The translations under genes and the position numbers were made by a program. Positions 19,901 through 28,609 of a DNA stretch of 64,000 nt are shown one piece after another (positions within the stretch are counted from its first letter, which is position 1; each line of letters opens with the position of its first letter). Source of the stretch: Agapetus fuscipes (Eukaryota > Arthropoda > Insecta > Trichoptera > Glossosomatidae); NCBI GenBank assembly GCA_951799405.1, contig OX637334.1, forward strand, positions 5,642,001-5,706,000. Direction: 5' to 3'. The notes below the pieces were generated by a model that ran no database searches, was not told the origin of the DNA, and saw only the letters and a program-made list of their open reading frames with translations.

Positions 19901-21220
19901 AGATCCAGTCGAGAATGCAGTTTTCTCCTTATCTTTGGCATCCAATTCAACTTGCCAGTAGCCACTTTTCAGGTCCAATGTGGAAAAAATGGTGCATCCT
20001 GCCAATGTGTCCAAGGTGTCGTCAATCCTTGGCAGAGGGTAACTATCCTTTTTCGTAACATCGTTGAGCAGTCTGTAGTCCACACAAAATCTCGTGGTAC
20101 CATCCTTCTTTTTCACCAGTACCACCGGGGATGTCCAAGGGCTACTTGATGGTTCTATGATGCCATCCTTGCTCATGTCTTTGATGATCTTGTCAGCTTC
20201 TTCCCGCTTTGCAAAGGGTAGTCTTCTTGGAGCCTGTTTTATTGGTCTCGCTTCTCCGGTGTCTATGCTATGTCGCACTACCTTGGTTCTTCCCAGACGG
20301 CCATTAGAGTCCTCGAAAATGTTCTGGTAGCGGCAGATCAAACTCCTCACTCTCCGTTTGTTTTCCTCGGTTAGACCTTGGGAAGCGTCGTGGACCAGGG
20401 CTTCCAATTGTGTTGACAATTTGTTTCCTTCGCATGACATGTTTGTCATCTGTTGCACAATGGAAGTTATCCTCTCACATCTGCCCAAAACAAAACCTTC
20501 ATTCATTTTAACTGGGTAGCTGTTCACATTCATGATCTTGACAGGAATGGTCTCCTTTGCGCGAATCACTGTTCTTGCCACCATGACTCCTTTGTTAACA
20601 TTGTCCATGTTCTCCGGTTCTATCATACAGATTTGGTCATTTGTACTACTGGAATCCAGGCGGGCACTCACTATCATCTCGGATCGCCCCTTCACTTCGG
20701 TATTCTTGGCTAGGATAACACGTGCAGCCAGTTCTTTCCGTCTTTGCAGGATGACTTCTTCATTTCCAATTTTAATGGACCCTTTCTTTAAATTTAAACT
20801 GCACCCAAATCTGTCCAGTATGTCCATTCCCAATATAACGTCTTCTTCAATGTTGGCCACCAACGTCCGATGATCAAAAGTGGTGCTGCCAATTTGGAAG
20901 GTGGCAATCGTCTCCCCATACACCTGTGCTGACTCTCCCGTGGCGGTGTGCAGAGACCACTTTGTTGGTGCAATCTGCTTACCTCGTGCCACTATGTCGC
21001 GTCTCAGAATTGTCCTGGTTGCTCCCGTGTCCACCAGTAGTTCACGAGTTACTCCATCTATTATGCCATTGATAAAAATGCTGCTGGCTTTTCCTCTCAC
21101 GGTTGCGACAGTAGCAGCAGATTTCAGGGCCTCTCCAGCGTGGGTCAACGGTTGCCCCTTCCCATTAACCCTTTCTAGTTTTCCGCAGCCTGTTTTCTGG
21201 GTTTCTGAGGCTTGGGACAC
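16958..21220 (-). CDS. pol: Pol polyprotein: protease, RT, RNase H, integrase, macro-like domain, CCCH finger
   Basis: This open frame of 1420 codons lies in the -1 frame relative to gag and overlaps its end. The first codon given is GTG, and a stop lies just upstream, so expression must be by frameshift from gag rather than its own ATG. Protease: LLVDTGAT at 61-68 and GMDIL at 131-135. Reverse transcriptase: about 345-525 with YLDD at 479-482 region. RNase H: DTDAS at 625-629 with E668 and D693. Integrase: HH around 858-865, CxxC at 895-898, catalytic D927, D987 and E1023, then a GPY-type module ending near 1195. Beyond this the usual family ends, but here about 220 residues follow: a macro-domain-like segment (about 1242-1375) and a CCCH finger (1388-1405). 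No frameshift or stop is seen. The strongest nearest relatives by motif are the 412/mdg1-like gypsy elements; this placement is inference. Confidence 0.95.
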   Translation of the reverse strand: MSQASETQKTGCGKLERVNGKGQPLTHAGEALKSAATVATVRGKASSIFINGIIDGVTRELLVDTGATRTILRRDIVARGKQIAPTKWSLHTATGESAQVYGETIATFQIGSTTFDHRTLVANIEEDVILGMDILDRFGCSLNLKKGSIKIGNEEVILQRRKELAARVILAKNTEVKGRSEMIVSARLDSSSTNDQICMIEPENMDNVNKGVMVARTVIRAKETIPVKIMNVNSYPVKMNEGFVLGRCERITSIVQQMTNMSCEGNKLSTQLEALVHDASQGLTEENKRRVRSLICRYQNIFEDSNGRLGRTKVVRHSIDTGEARPIKQAPRRLPFAKREEADKIIKDMSKDGIIEPSSSPWTSPVVLVKKKDGTTRFCVDYRLLNDVTKKDSYPLPRIDDTLDTLAGCTIFSTLDLKSGYWQVELDAKDKEKTAFSTGSGLWQFTVMPFGLCNAPATFERLMENVLRGLSWETCLVYLDDIIILGKDFNHQLRNLEQVFGRLQDAGLKLNPKKCNLFKKQVNYLGHIVSQRGVEVDPAKIKAVRDWPVLKDKHETRSFLGLCTYYRRFVPRFADIAKPLTKLTEENTRFHWSDSCAQAFEELKGRLTSAPILSYPRKDGKFILDTDASNVGIGGVLSQIQDGHETVLGYFSKVLSKPERNYCVTRRELLAVIKSVEHFRKYLYGRKFTLRTDHAALVWLLKFKNPEGQVARWIERLQEYDYDSEHRPGTLHRNADALSRRPCASDCKHCSKMEDKVAIVQRTTTEDEDWQDEKLAQDQLNDPDLKYVMEWAREGERPTWEKLAPLSPTVKAYWAQWGSIVIEGGFLKRKIEKEDGTLRRKQTLVPRSRVPEILGLLHGRTSGGHLGVKKTLEKVKERFYWINCSEDVKDWCRKCVTCATANGPQRKRRAPMRQYNVGSPFERIAIDIAGPFPTTEKGNKYIMVVMDYFSKWVEAYSIPNQEAVTVTEVLVTEFISRFGVPLELHSDQGRNFEAAIFQQMCERLGIYKTRTTALHPQSDGMVERMNRTVGRYLAKVVSSHQRDWDRHLPLFLLAYRSAVQETTKKTPSSILFGREMRLPCDLKFGCKPGEDLAGEDYVTDLRRRLDDIHDQVHLNIGEASDQMKERYDTRADSMGYKAGDWVWLFDPKRRQGYCPKLQRSWDGPYEILERINDVVYRIKKRPNGKPRVVHYNRLSPYLGDNDDQPAQKVRQCVASERSPAFETFWENAKAGQKFRHGVTTEVHKDLFEVTRDHTLACSVPEDLDMSRGIARVFRYKFGEPQPSSSPQGRALRLPKGRQQAYCLVVPDSSNLEEDYKALWDGLVELRDYMLEDQQARLAIPKMGGGRANRDWRIIRSMIEAVFSGVGISVMVCCEQAQPRASGEKSVDCHFFLTTGCRRGSACPYLHRVKTVPGRNSLGGG
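17006..17062 (-). other. CCCH zinc finger at the Pol C-terminus
   Basis: Pol residues 1388-1406 hold cysteines and a histidine spaced C-X7-C-X5-C-X3-H, with the TGxCRRGxxCPYLH context typical of RNA-binding CCCH fingers. It lies 15 residues before the stop. It is separate from the Gag CCHC knuckle. Confidence 0.8.
17096..17500 (-). other. Macro-domain-like module in the Pol C-terminus
   Basis: Pol residues about 1242-1375 follow the order of motifs of the TARG1/OARD1 macro domain: KDLF (1244), a MSRGIARVFRYKFG segment (1265-1278), a hydrophobic strand near 1300-1305, a helix of about 25 residues, AIPKMGGG (1338-1345), W1351, and a final helix and strand (RSMIEAVFSG, ISVMV). In TARG1 the catalytic residues are K84 and D125. 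Aligned by eye these positions are P1306 and A1347 here, so hydrolysis is unlikely while ADP-ribose binding remains possible. The fold assignment rests on motif order and spacing recognised by eye and should be tested by profile comparison. Confidence 0.7.
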
Positions 21221-22551
21221 TTGGTGCTAAGGTGGCCCAGCTGTCCGCAGTTCCAGCAGCGTGGGTCTCGTCTTCGAGGTCTCAGACGTTCCAGCACTTT
21301 TTCAATTAGCTCCTCGGTTGTAGGTAGCTTGACCTCCTCTGCCTCGACTGCACGAACCCTGGCGTGGCCCCTGATGGACTGTTTGACAGCCTCAAACTCG
21401 AGAGCTTGGCTGAGCGCCTCGTTCAAAGCCTTGGGATGGGCCAGTTTTACGGCTTGTTGCGTCTCCCATTCCCGCAATCCATTTAGGAACTTGTCCACTG
21501 CCAAGCTCTCACAGATGTCGTCGGAGGCTGTCGGGTAAGCGTCTCGTACCAGGCGGGCGATGTCCATTTCAAACTCCTGGAGGCTCTCGTTGGGCTTCTG
21601 CACCCTTGTGTTCAGCTGCGACTTGTACAGCTGCTCCAGGCACTTGTGGCCATAGCGCATATCCAAGCGCTGCTTCAGCTGCCCAAAGTCACCACGGTTG
21701 TCCAGGGGTATGGCCTGCAGAACCCTGAGAGCGTCTCCTCGGAGCGACAGGCTGAGAACCGAAGCCTTCTTCTGCTGGCTCCAGGCTCCCATCATGGCAG
21801 CCGTCTCAAAGAGGGTCAAGTATTCCTCCCACGACGTCTTCCCGTCGAAGGTTGGGAGGTTGTGCTTGGCTAGGGAAGGGTCATCATCCCCTCTTGTGAT
21901 CCTGGTTGGAGTTGAGCATCCCTGGTCGGTCTCGTCGTGAAGGCCTTTGGGGGATATTCTGGTGGACTCCATCTGGCCCTTGTCGGTCAGCTCGGCACGC
22001 AGATGTACCTCCAGATTTGACATCCGAGTCTCCATTTCCCCCTTCAGGGCTGTCATCTTCTCCTCCATTTCTCCCTTCAGGGTTGTGAGATTCTCGCTCA
22101 TCTTCTCTTTCATGTTGGCGAGGTCTTCCTTCATGGTGGAGAGGTCTTCCTGCAGAGCCTTGGCGTTTTCAGCCATCTCCACTTTCAGGTCCGACAGGTT
22201 CTCCTGCAGGGTCTTGGCGTTGTCAGCCATCTTCTCCTCCAGGGTCTTGGCATTGTCAGCCATCTTCTCCTCCAGCCCGGTCAGGTCCTCCTTCACGGTC
22301 TTGGCGTTGTCAGCCATCTCAGTCTTCAGTCCTGTCAGGTTACTGTTGATGCTGATATTTAGCTCGTCCAAGGCGCGGTCCCCTCCAGACGCCATGACAA
22401 AATATGCCGGGTCTTCGCCTGACTGTTCCAAGGCCTCTATGAGGCGTGCTTGTAAGGCTGCCTTTCCTCCTGAGGTCTCCAGGTCCCTCTCCAGAAGCTC
22501 ATTTTTAAGCTCAGTGACTTTGAGGTCCTTGATGTTCACTTTGGTTGCCAT
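21175..22551 (-). CDS. gag: Gag polyprotein with N-terminal SAP-like motif and coiled coil
   Basis: This 458-residue protein is the structural capsid precursor of the retrotransposon. Residues 7-42 match the SAP pattern (leucine-spaced helix, SGGK turn, second helix ending RLIEAL), a DNA and chromatin binding fold. Residues about 62-190 form a long heptad-rich coiled coil with repeated MADNAKT-type units that look internally duplicated. Residues about 228-410 resemble the usual Ty3/gypsy Gag capsid region (LPTFDGKTSW onward). A CCHC zinc knuckle lies at C432-C445 (CWNCGQLGHLSTKC) in a basic tail. The ATG at 22551 is the first in the frame after the leader and begins the SAP motif directly. 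The gene ends at TAG inside the overlap with pol. Gag is known to bind RNA through CCHC; a SAP in Gag is not standard and suggests, by inference, chromatin contact. Confidence 0.93.
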   Translation of the reverse strand: MATKVNIKDLKVTELKNELLERDLETSGGKAALQARLIEALEQSGEDPAYFVMASGGDRALDELNISINSNLTGLKTEMADNAKTVKEDLTGLEEKMADNAKTLEEKMADNAKTLQENLSDLKVEMAENAKALQEDLSTMKEDLANMKEKMSENLTTLKGEMEEKMTALKGEMETRMSNLEVHLRAELTDKGQMESTRISPKGLHDETDQGCSTPTRITRGDDDPSLAKHNLPTFDGKTSWEEYLTLFETAAMMGAWSQQKKASVLSLSLRGDALRVLQAIPLDNRGDFGQLKQRLDMRYGHKCLEQLYKSQLNTRVQKPNESLQEFEMDIARLVRDAYPTASDDICESLAVDKFLNGLREWETQQAVKLAHPKALNEALSQALEFEAVKQSIRGHARVRAVEAEEVKLPTTEELIEKVLERLRPRRRDPRCWNCGQLGHLSTKCPKPQKPRKQAAEN

Positions 22552-22887
22552 TTTTTTTCAAAATTTACTTCAAAACGAAAATATTTTTAAATTTATTTAA
22601 TACAAGTTTTGAGTTTTATATATATAGCTGTTTTGAATACGTACTTTAGCAAAATAATAATTTATCTGATTACACTGATTGGTAGGTACTGTCTTTTAAT
22701 ATTTATTTTTAAATCACCAATATTTTTAACATAATAATGTCTGATAGTACATAATTATTTATTTCGTCTCAAGTCTCTCCAACACACAGGTAGGTACTTA
22801 ATGTACATTCACACACTTGTAAACGAAGCACAGTTATTCAAAAACTTTTTCTCGATGAATCTGGAACGTTCTTTTGTAATATTTTTC

Positions 22888-22929
<42 letters not shown>

Positions 22930-23218
22930 CACACACAATAATAAAAAAAACTATGGTCCAATTTGATGACTTTCTCAATGCGGTAAAATAGTCATTATGT
23001 TATGTCCAGAATTATGTCCAGAATTATGTTCCATATGATGTTCCAGAATTTATAAGCAACTTGCTTTTGCGTCTTTTCTTTTAACAAAAATTTATTTAAA
23101 CACTTGTTTTCACAAAAGTCAGTTCACACAAAGTTCAATTTGAATAAAGTTCATTTTAACACTATTTAATTTATTTTGTTTATTTTTAGACAGAAGATCT
23201 TAATTTTTCTTGACAATT
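22552..23218 (-). other. 5' leader of the complete gypsy element
   Basis: This is the untranslated stretch between the primer binding site and the gag ATG, about 670 bp and very AT-rich. It contains a run of more than 35 A on the sense strand (22892-22926). No protein-coding frame is visible. A leader of this length would be expected to hold the packaging signal, but none can be recognised. Confidence 0.7.
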
Positions 23219-23233
23219 CCGCACCTGACGCCA
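23219..23233 (-). promoter_or_regulatory. Primer binding site of the complete gypsy element
   Basis: Two bases inside the 5' LTR the minus strand reads TGGCGTCAGGTGCGG, which starts with the TGG that pairs with a tRNA CCA end. It resembles the Leu class of primer sites, but I cannot assign the tRNA with certainty. Confidence 0.75.
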
Positions 23234-23235
23234 AT

Positions 23236-23708
23236 TGTTACGAAATTAGGGTTCAATTGTCTTCAAATTAAAAATACACAGGTCTTCTTCAATAGTTATT
23301 TATTTTACACTGTTACAAAATTTATTTTCACACTACTTTCTCGATTATTCCATTGGTTTCGGTTCACTGATCAGATGGCTTCGATGTGTTTGTTAGTCGC
23401 TATGATACTGGCCCGCTCTGCAGGCCATTCGCACCTTTATACTCTTCAGAGCAGTATGATCCAGAACTAAAGTCGCCAGACGGTTCCAGAGTAATTATTA
23501 CTTCTCGACGCTTCACGTACTACCTAGAGATACAACCAAAATCCTACCTACAAATGTAACACAGTATTCCTATAATTATAACAAATACCTACTTAGCCTA
23601 GAGAATTCTACACTTATACATAATTATCGATCTTACCTACCAATACTTTTGAGGATTCTTATAACTATAACTATCCATACTTATTTCAATATTTATATTT
23701 ACATAACA
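23236..23708 (-). repeat. 5' LTR of the complete gypsy element
   Basis: Upstream LTR for minus-strand transcription, 473 bp, identical by eye to the other LTR, followed on the plus strand by the ATAC target duplication. I did not identify its promoter or polyadenylation signals with certainty. Confidence 0.95.
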
Positions 23709-23806
23709 ATACGTTATTTATACGCCAATCAAAAAACTAAAATTAATATTAAGATGATTTAGTTTGTGAGCTCTGTTATGTGTAAATCACTTTGGCTGGA
23801 TGAATT

Positions 23807-24048
23807 TCCTTGACTTATAGGTTAGTATGCGGCTGACCACCCATGCTGTAAAAATGGTTCACTTTGCCAATGTCAATCCTGTTTCAGAGAAGGACGGCAA
23901 GAGTTGCAGGGTGTATTCCATTTGAGATATGGTTTGTATATTGTAGGTTCGCATGTGGCATGTGCAAGCGCGAACTTGTACGTGTCTGCATAATGTGAAT
24001 CTCCAATGTAACATATCTTTGCAACTTAGATTAGATTAGATTAGAATC
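23807..24048 (+). repeat. LINE 3'-end/SINE repeat, full copy
   Basis: Forward copy from TTCCTTGACTTATAGG to CTTAGATTAGATTAGATTAG; the tail is a clear tandem of GATTA units. Confidence 0.88.
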
Positions 24049-24089
24049 CTTAGTGGCTGATCATTGATAATGGCATATCAAGTGCAACT

Positions 24090-24360
24090 TCTTACCGTTT
24101 TATTTCTTGAACATGTAGCATTTCACGAAAGAAACGTATTTATTTTTATAGGTAAAGAGGCCGGCCATTCGCCAAGCACAACACATTCAAGTAAGGACCT
24201 CCTTGTTACCGAAGGAACAGGTTCTCATTTCTCGAAAAGCCGTCTTAGTAAACCTTGCCGGTATTTCAACAGGAAATCGTTTCTAACACGCGTGCTGGGG
24301 GTTAAACTCTATCCCGCTGCTATTTTAAACTAGTGTTCATCCAACTGAGCTATCATTCAG
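24090..24360 (-). mobile_element. tRNA-derived SINE C, decayed reverse copy
   Basis: AAAGAGGCCGGCC and GAAAAGCCGTCTTAGTAAACC correspond to the SINE C body; the tRNA head complement (GTTCATCCAACTGAGCTATC) is at the right end. Confidence 0.6.
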
Positions 24361-24369
24361 ACAATGAAC

Positions 24370-24885
24370 AAGATCAAAATCAAGAAAAAAATAATAAAAA
24401 GTGTCTAAATCTGTAAAATGGGTTTTTCTGAATAGGAGCTTACTTTCCTTCAACTGTCTCTTAGAGTCTCCAGCATGATTTGACCGTTTCTTTTGTATCT
24501 TTGCGCGTCTTTGAAGTAGACCCCCCCCTGCCTAGCCTTTGGAGTGGATAAAAGTGTAGTTTTCCTTTCAAGTGGATGACTTGGCGGCCACGACGAACAC
24601 AATGGAAGGCCGCGAGCAGACGCTTTAACCTCCACCCGAGGATTATCTCCACACAATAACAAAAATAATATCATTATTTTATTATATGGACTCTGTACAG
24701 GAGGAAAAACAACTAAAAATTAGACTAAGTTATTTAAAACCTGTCGTTGTTTTTTTTTTGTAGTTGGTGCTTTCAATTTTAATTCGGAAGAGCATAAAAA
24801 TATATTTTAAAAAATCTTACTTTCACTCTGTTAATAGATCAACAATAAAAATAATTATATATATATTCACGAAGGGGTCACATCT
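24370..24885. other. AT-rich, nothing supported
   Basis: Two overlapping minus-strand frames (24450-24674) have no recognisable motif. Confidence 0.45.
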
Positions 24886-25133
24886 AATCTAATCTAAGCT
24901 GCAAAGATATATATCATTTAAGATTTATATTAAATGCATTCCCACAAGCAGACATGTTTAATTTCGCGCTAACACATGCCGCATGTGGACCTACAATATA
25001 AAAACCCAATCTCAAATGAACATAAGCCCTGCAACTCTTGCCGTCCTTCCCTGAAACAGGGGTGACATTGGCAAAGTGAACCATTTTTTACAGTATGGGT
25101 GGTCAGCCGCATACCAACCTATAAGTCAAGGAG
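24886..25133 (-). repeat. LINE 3'-end/SINE repeat, full copy
   Basis: Reverse copy with the TCTAATCTAATCTAAGC tail and the AAGTCAAGGAG head. Confidence 0.88.
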
Positions 25134-25194
25134 CTCTTAGGAAGTATAAAGTTTAACACAAGATTTTAGGAATTAGGAATTTAGAAATTAGTCG

Positions 25195-25380
25195 GTGTTA
25201 TAGCCGCGTATTATTTTGAACCGGATAACACTGGTTCGAATCCCGCGACGATAACTTCGACCCTGGTTCAACAGATGCCGTTGCATGCACACAAGCTTCT
25301 GCTTTCGCATGAAGACAACTGGCCAGGTAAAATAGGTTGGTGGATTGCATTCCTTTCCACAAATCTATTTTTTTTATAAA
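25195..25380 (+). mobile_element. tRNA-derived SINE D, copy 1
   Basis: A B box (GGTTCGAATCC) is followed by a body GCCGTTGCATGCACACAAGC and TCGCATGAAGACAACTG that recurs at 48540. The family is distinct from SINEs B and C. Confidence 0.65.
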
Positions 25381-25469
25381 AAAAAAATTAAAAATTAAGG
25401 TCACAAGTTTTTCTTTTTTTTGCCTTTGCTTGCATGTAGAACCAAACTGCATAAAGGCAACAACGAAAC

Positions 25470-25780
25470 TGCACATTATGTGTAGCTTTTTACCACGTTT
25501 TCTTCGTATGTGTCACATGCGGAGTATGGAAACTATTTATTTTTGCGGGGAAGGTCGGCCTTACGCCTACCACTTCAATTGAATTAGAAGCTTACTAGCT
25601 TCCGAAGGGGATTGTAATCATTTCTTGTAAAGGCTGAGTAAACCTTGCCGTTTATTATTTTTATTTTGAGTTCAAAATACATTTCAAAATGGGAAATCAT
25701 TTCTGGGAGCCTTGTTGGGGATCGAACCCTGTCGCTCTGGAATTGAACTCGTGAGTTTTTCTTATTGACTGAGCTCCGCA
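25470..25780 (-). mobile_element. tRNA-derived SINE C, reverse copy
   Basis: GGTCGGCCTTACGCC and TTCTTGTAAAGGCTGAGTAAAC in the body, tRNA head complement around GGGATCGAACCCTG; full length but diverged. Confidence 0.75.
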
Positions 25781-25824
25781 TTAAAATGAACCATTAAATT
25801 AGTGCTTACAATTAAAAACTGACC

Positions 25825-26115
25825 GGTCAGCAGTCTAGTGGCAACACTTCGGACTCGTAAATGGAAGGTTGTGTGGACCACACAAATATACCGTTTATAT
25901 TTTCAATGCTCTTCGCTGGGTTGAAAAATTCATACAACCTTCACCAAAGACCGGCCACTAAAGGTCCATCCAGCCTTACAGCTACTGGGGTGTGCTTAAT
26001 TATTGACGCTTTGTAGAGACGACCAAGCTCGTAAATACCTCTGCGGCACTACAACAAGTGTCATCGACCACTTGAGTTTCTGAAATCTAGGTAGTCTCCC
26101 GCACAGGATTTATTA
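25825..26115 (+). mobile_element. tRNA-derived SINE B, long subfamily
   Basis: Forward copy: GACCGGTCAGCAGTCTAGTG (A box) then the body to ACGACCAAGCTCG, followed by an extra module of about 80 bp (CTCTGCGGCACTACAACAAG to TCCCGCACAGGATTT) shared with 47075 and 57610. Confidence 0.75.
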
Positions 26116-26119
26116 ACAA

Positions 26120-26525
26120 AAAAAAACATTTTGTAAACCACAAAGCCGTAAGAAACGAAATGAAATAATAATTTCAATAACTAAAATAAATTGTCTTCCA
26201 TCAAAAATCCATTAGCCAATTGCCGGAAAAATTTAATAAAAATTGTCATTCACTTCTTTCAAATTAAAATATCAGGGTTTCTCAAAAAAAAAGTTTGTAA
26301 TTCACGTTATTTAAGTAATTAAATTGGCTTTTCGTTTGAAATATTCCATCTTGGAGAGAAAACTTAAATGCAAGTCAAGGGGACAGTGTAATATCAACAG
26401 AATCGCCCAAACTTTAAATTGACTTTTTGTAATCACGATTTCAACAGAAGAGTCACGATTTTGAATCAATTATTGTTCCCATTGAGATTTGCAATTACAA
26501 AAAACTGAGACTTGAAAATATTTTA
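26120..26525. other. AT-rich, nothing supported
   Basis: No coding or repeat signal recognised. Confidence 0.5.
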
Positions 26526-26529
26526 TTTA

Positions 26530-26800
26530 GTTAAAGGGATCGAAAAAGTGGCGGTTGATCTATAATGTTAGCGGCTTAGGTCTTAAATTTTTATTTTTGT
26601 AGTATTATTTGTTTTTTTTTTATATTTTTTTAGATTTATGTTTTTATTTTTACGTGGTTAATTGTATGCTATCGTTTTTGTCCCTGGACTTATAGGTTGA
26701 TATCAGGCTGGCCACTCATACTGTAAAAATGATACACTTTGCCAATAGCACCCATGTTTTAGGTATACAAGAGTTGCAGGGCTTATATTTATTTTCCGTA
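26530..26800 (+). repeat. LINE coding end, spacer and truncated 3' repeat
   Basis: GAAAAAGTGGCGGTTGATC encodes the last LINE residues, followed by the spacer and the TTCCTTGACTT family head (CCCTGGACTTATAGG at 26680). Shows the LINE-to-repeat junction in one piece. Confidence 0.7.
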
Positions 26801-26854
26801 AACATTTCGTATTTGTGACAATATTGTTTTCAAACTCAGTTCATCCTCAGTCGT

Positions 26855-26920
26855 CGTACAGAGAGGATGTTCTCCTGAAGACGTTGGCTACGTCGCCGAC
26901 GAAACGTCGAGAATGATGTA
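26855..26920 (+). repeat. Penelope 3' end with hammerhead-like core
   Basis: CTGAAGAC, a stem GTTGGC/GCCGAC with one G-U pair, then GAAACGTCG. It matches the sequence directly after the Penelope coding remnant at 41195, including the TCTCCTGAAGACG lead. The coding region is absent here. Confidence 0.7.
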
Positions 26921-27715
26921 AGTTCTCTCTAAACGGTTCGTGAAATATCCGAGTTAAATTAAGTTTTGAAATTTGTTTAGTTTTAAAATTAATTTAATTT
27001 TCAAAATGTCAAACGACCGTAATTCTAACTTAAACCTAATTATTTTGTATGCGTCAACTTGAAACTACGCTTGTGAGTGTTTATCAAATATAAAGCTTAA
27101 ATTCTAATATATCCTTGCAACTAAAATTATTTATACGTTCTGTAGGATTCAAATCACATAAATGATTACTTTAAATTTATATCTAACGCGCATTCTTTGT
27201 TATTTTAGCGTGGTTTATAGATAGAAACCCGGTATTATCAATACATATGAAATATATCCGGTATTGATATACAAACATACCGTGTACTTGTTATGAAAAT
27301 ATTTGACGGAGATAATAGCTGGCGTTATGGAAGATTTCAATTAATTACGGCAGAGACGTTGTTTGAATAATATCCATTAAGGACAAGGATCGAGATACCG
27401 GTATTCAAGAATACTGGGATATTCCGGTATTAACTTATTAATCTATCCATAGCCTAGTAGTTAACGCTACGGAATCGTAATCGGAAGATCGTAAGTTCTT
27501 GAAAAATTAACCATTTTCTATAAAAATAAGAACCATTCATGGTTCAAAAAGCGGTTCAAAAGTCGCTGGGATGGTCGAGTGAAAAAGGCGTTGGCGCTCG
27601 AATTTGCGTTATTGGCACTAACGCTGCTTTGAACCCCGCCTGCGTCATGTTCAATCGACAATAATTTCGAACCCAGTTCAACATTATGTCAAATACAACG
27701 TGTTTTATATGTTCT
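26921..27715. other. Mostly unassigned; tRNA-like fragments
   Basis: Around 27440-27500 and 27575-27640 short tRNA-like stretches occur (the second resembles a tRNA-Ser start, GGGATGGTCGAGTG), probably decayed SINEs. No folding tRNA gene is present. Confidence 0.35.
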
Positions 27716-27719
27716 CTTG

Positions 27720-27830
27720 AGTGTTTTTATGTTATAAGTCCACATGCGGCATGTGAAGCGCAAACTTATACGTGTCGTTTTATGGGAATGCATTAAATAT
27801 GAATTTGAGATGTAATCTATCTTTTTTTTA
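27720..27830 (+). repeat. LINE 3'-end/SINE repeat, 3' fragment
   Basis: Contains AAGTCCACATGCGGCATGTG and GGGAATGCATTAAATATG, the second half of the family. Confidence 0.7.
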
Positions 27831-27984
27831 TAATAGATTAATTGCAATTTAAATAATAGATTAACGATAAAAACGACCGCACTTTGCCTGTCAGGCTCAT
27901 AGCGTCCGACAAAGGGTTATCTAATCTAACCTATTCTAAATTATCTAATAATTAATTAATTAATAAGTTATCTAACCTATATCT

Positions 27985-28345
27985 AATAATCTACAATAAA
28001 AGTTGCAAAGTTATATTGACAATTAAGGCTCATATTAATGCATACCCGCAAGCAGACAGATGTAAATTTGCGCTTTTTTTATTTATTTATTTATTTTATT
28101 AACGGACATGATAGTCCAATTACATAATTTTATGACAAGGTAATTACAAAGAATAACAAAGAAAACAAAATAATTCAAGGATTAAAATTACAAAATAGCA
28201 CAGTCAAATTAATAGCTATACTTTCCTCAGCAAAACAAGACTCTTATGCTGCATGTATACATAAAATTTAACCAAAACTCACATCAACAACTCCTGCCGC
28301 CTTTTTCTGAAACCGGGGTGGCATTGACAAAAGTGAAAATCCGGT
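27985..28345 (-). repeat. LINE 3'-end/SINE repeat split by a 170-bp insertion
   Basis: Reverse copy interrupted at about 28076-28245 by an unrelated insert with a TTTATTTATTTA end and the block ACGGACATGATAGTCC, which looks like a short retroposon with a TTTA tail. Confidence 0.65.
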
Positions 28346-28609
28346 ATTAAAATTTCTTTACTAATGCTAGCTTCCATCCCTTTTCATCATATCATAAAGG
28401 TACCTACATATCCTGGTAGTATACGGTATACATTATCATCGGTTAATGATAGTTGAGATTGGCAGATCCTGTGTACATACTCTTTGTATATACAAGTATA
28501 TATCAATAATCATATTATAATGTTATGTAATCTAATTTCCTGACACCTAACTTTACCATTACAGTATTGATCTAAAGCCGAGGACCTAAAGGCTTTATGT
28601 TACTTGACT

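Larger units (their letters stand above)
16485..23708 (-). mobile_element. Complete Ty3/gypsy LTR retrotransposon with extra SAP, macro-like and CCCH modules
   Basis: A full-length element is bounded by two 473-bp direct repeats that start TGTTAC and end ATAACA, flanked on both sides by ATAC, the 4-bp target duplication. On the minus strand the order is LTR, primer binding site, leader, gag, pol, polypurine tract, LTR. The protease, reverse transcriptase, RNase H, integrase order is that of Ty3/gypsy (Metaviridae), not Copia. There is no env. The LTRs read as identical and both genes are open, so the insertion is recent and may be autonomous. What sets it apart is accessory protein content: a SAP-like N-terminus and coiled coil in Gag, and a macro-domain-like segment plus a CCCH finger at the Pol C-terminus. 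Confidence 0.95.

Noticed and set aside
21947..22600. 217-codon plus-strand frame
   Set aside because: Antisense shadow of the gag coiled coil.
22892..22926. Poly-T run as a retroposon tail
   Set aside because: It lies in the leader of the LTR element and has no retroposon body beside it.
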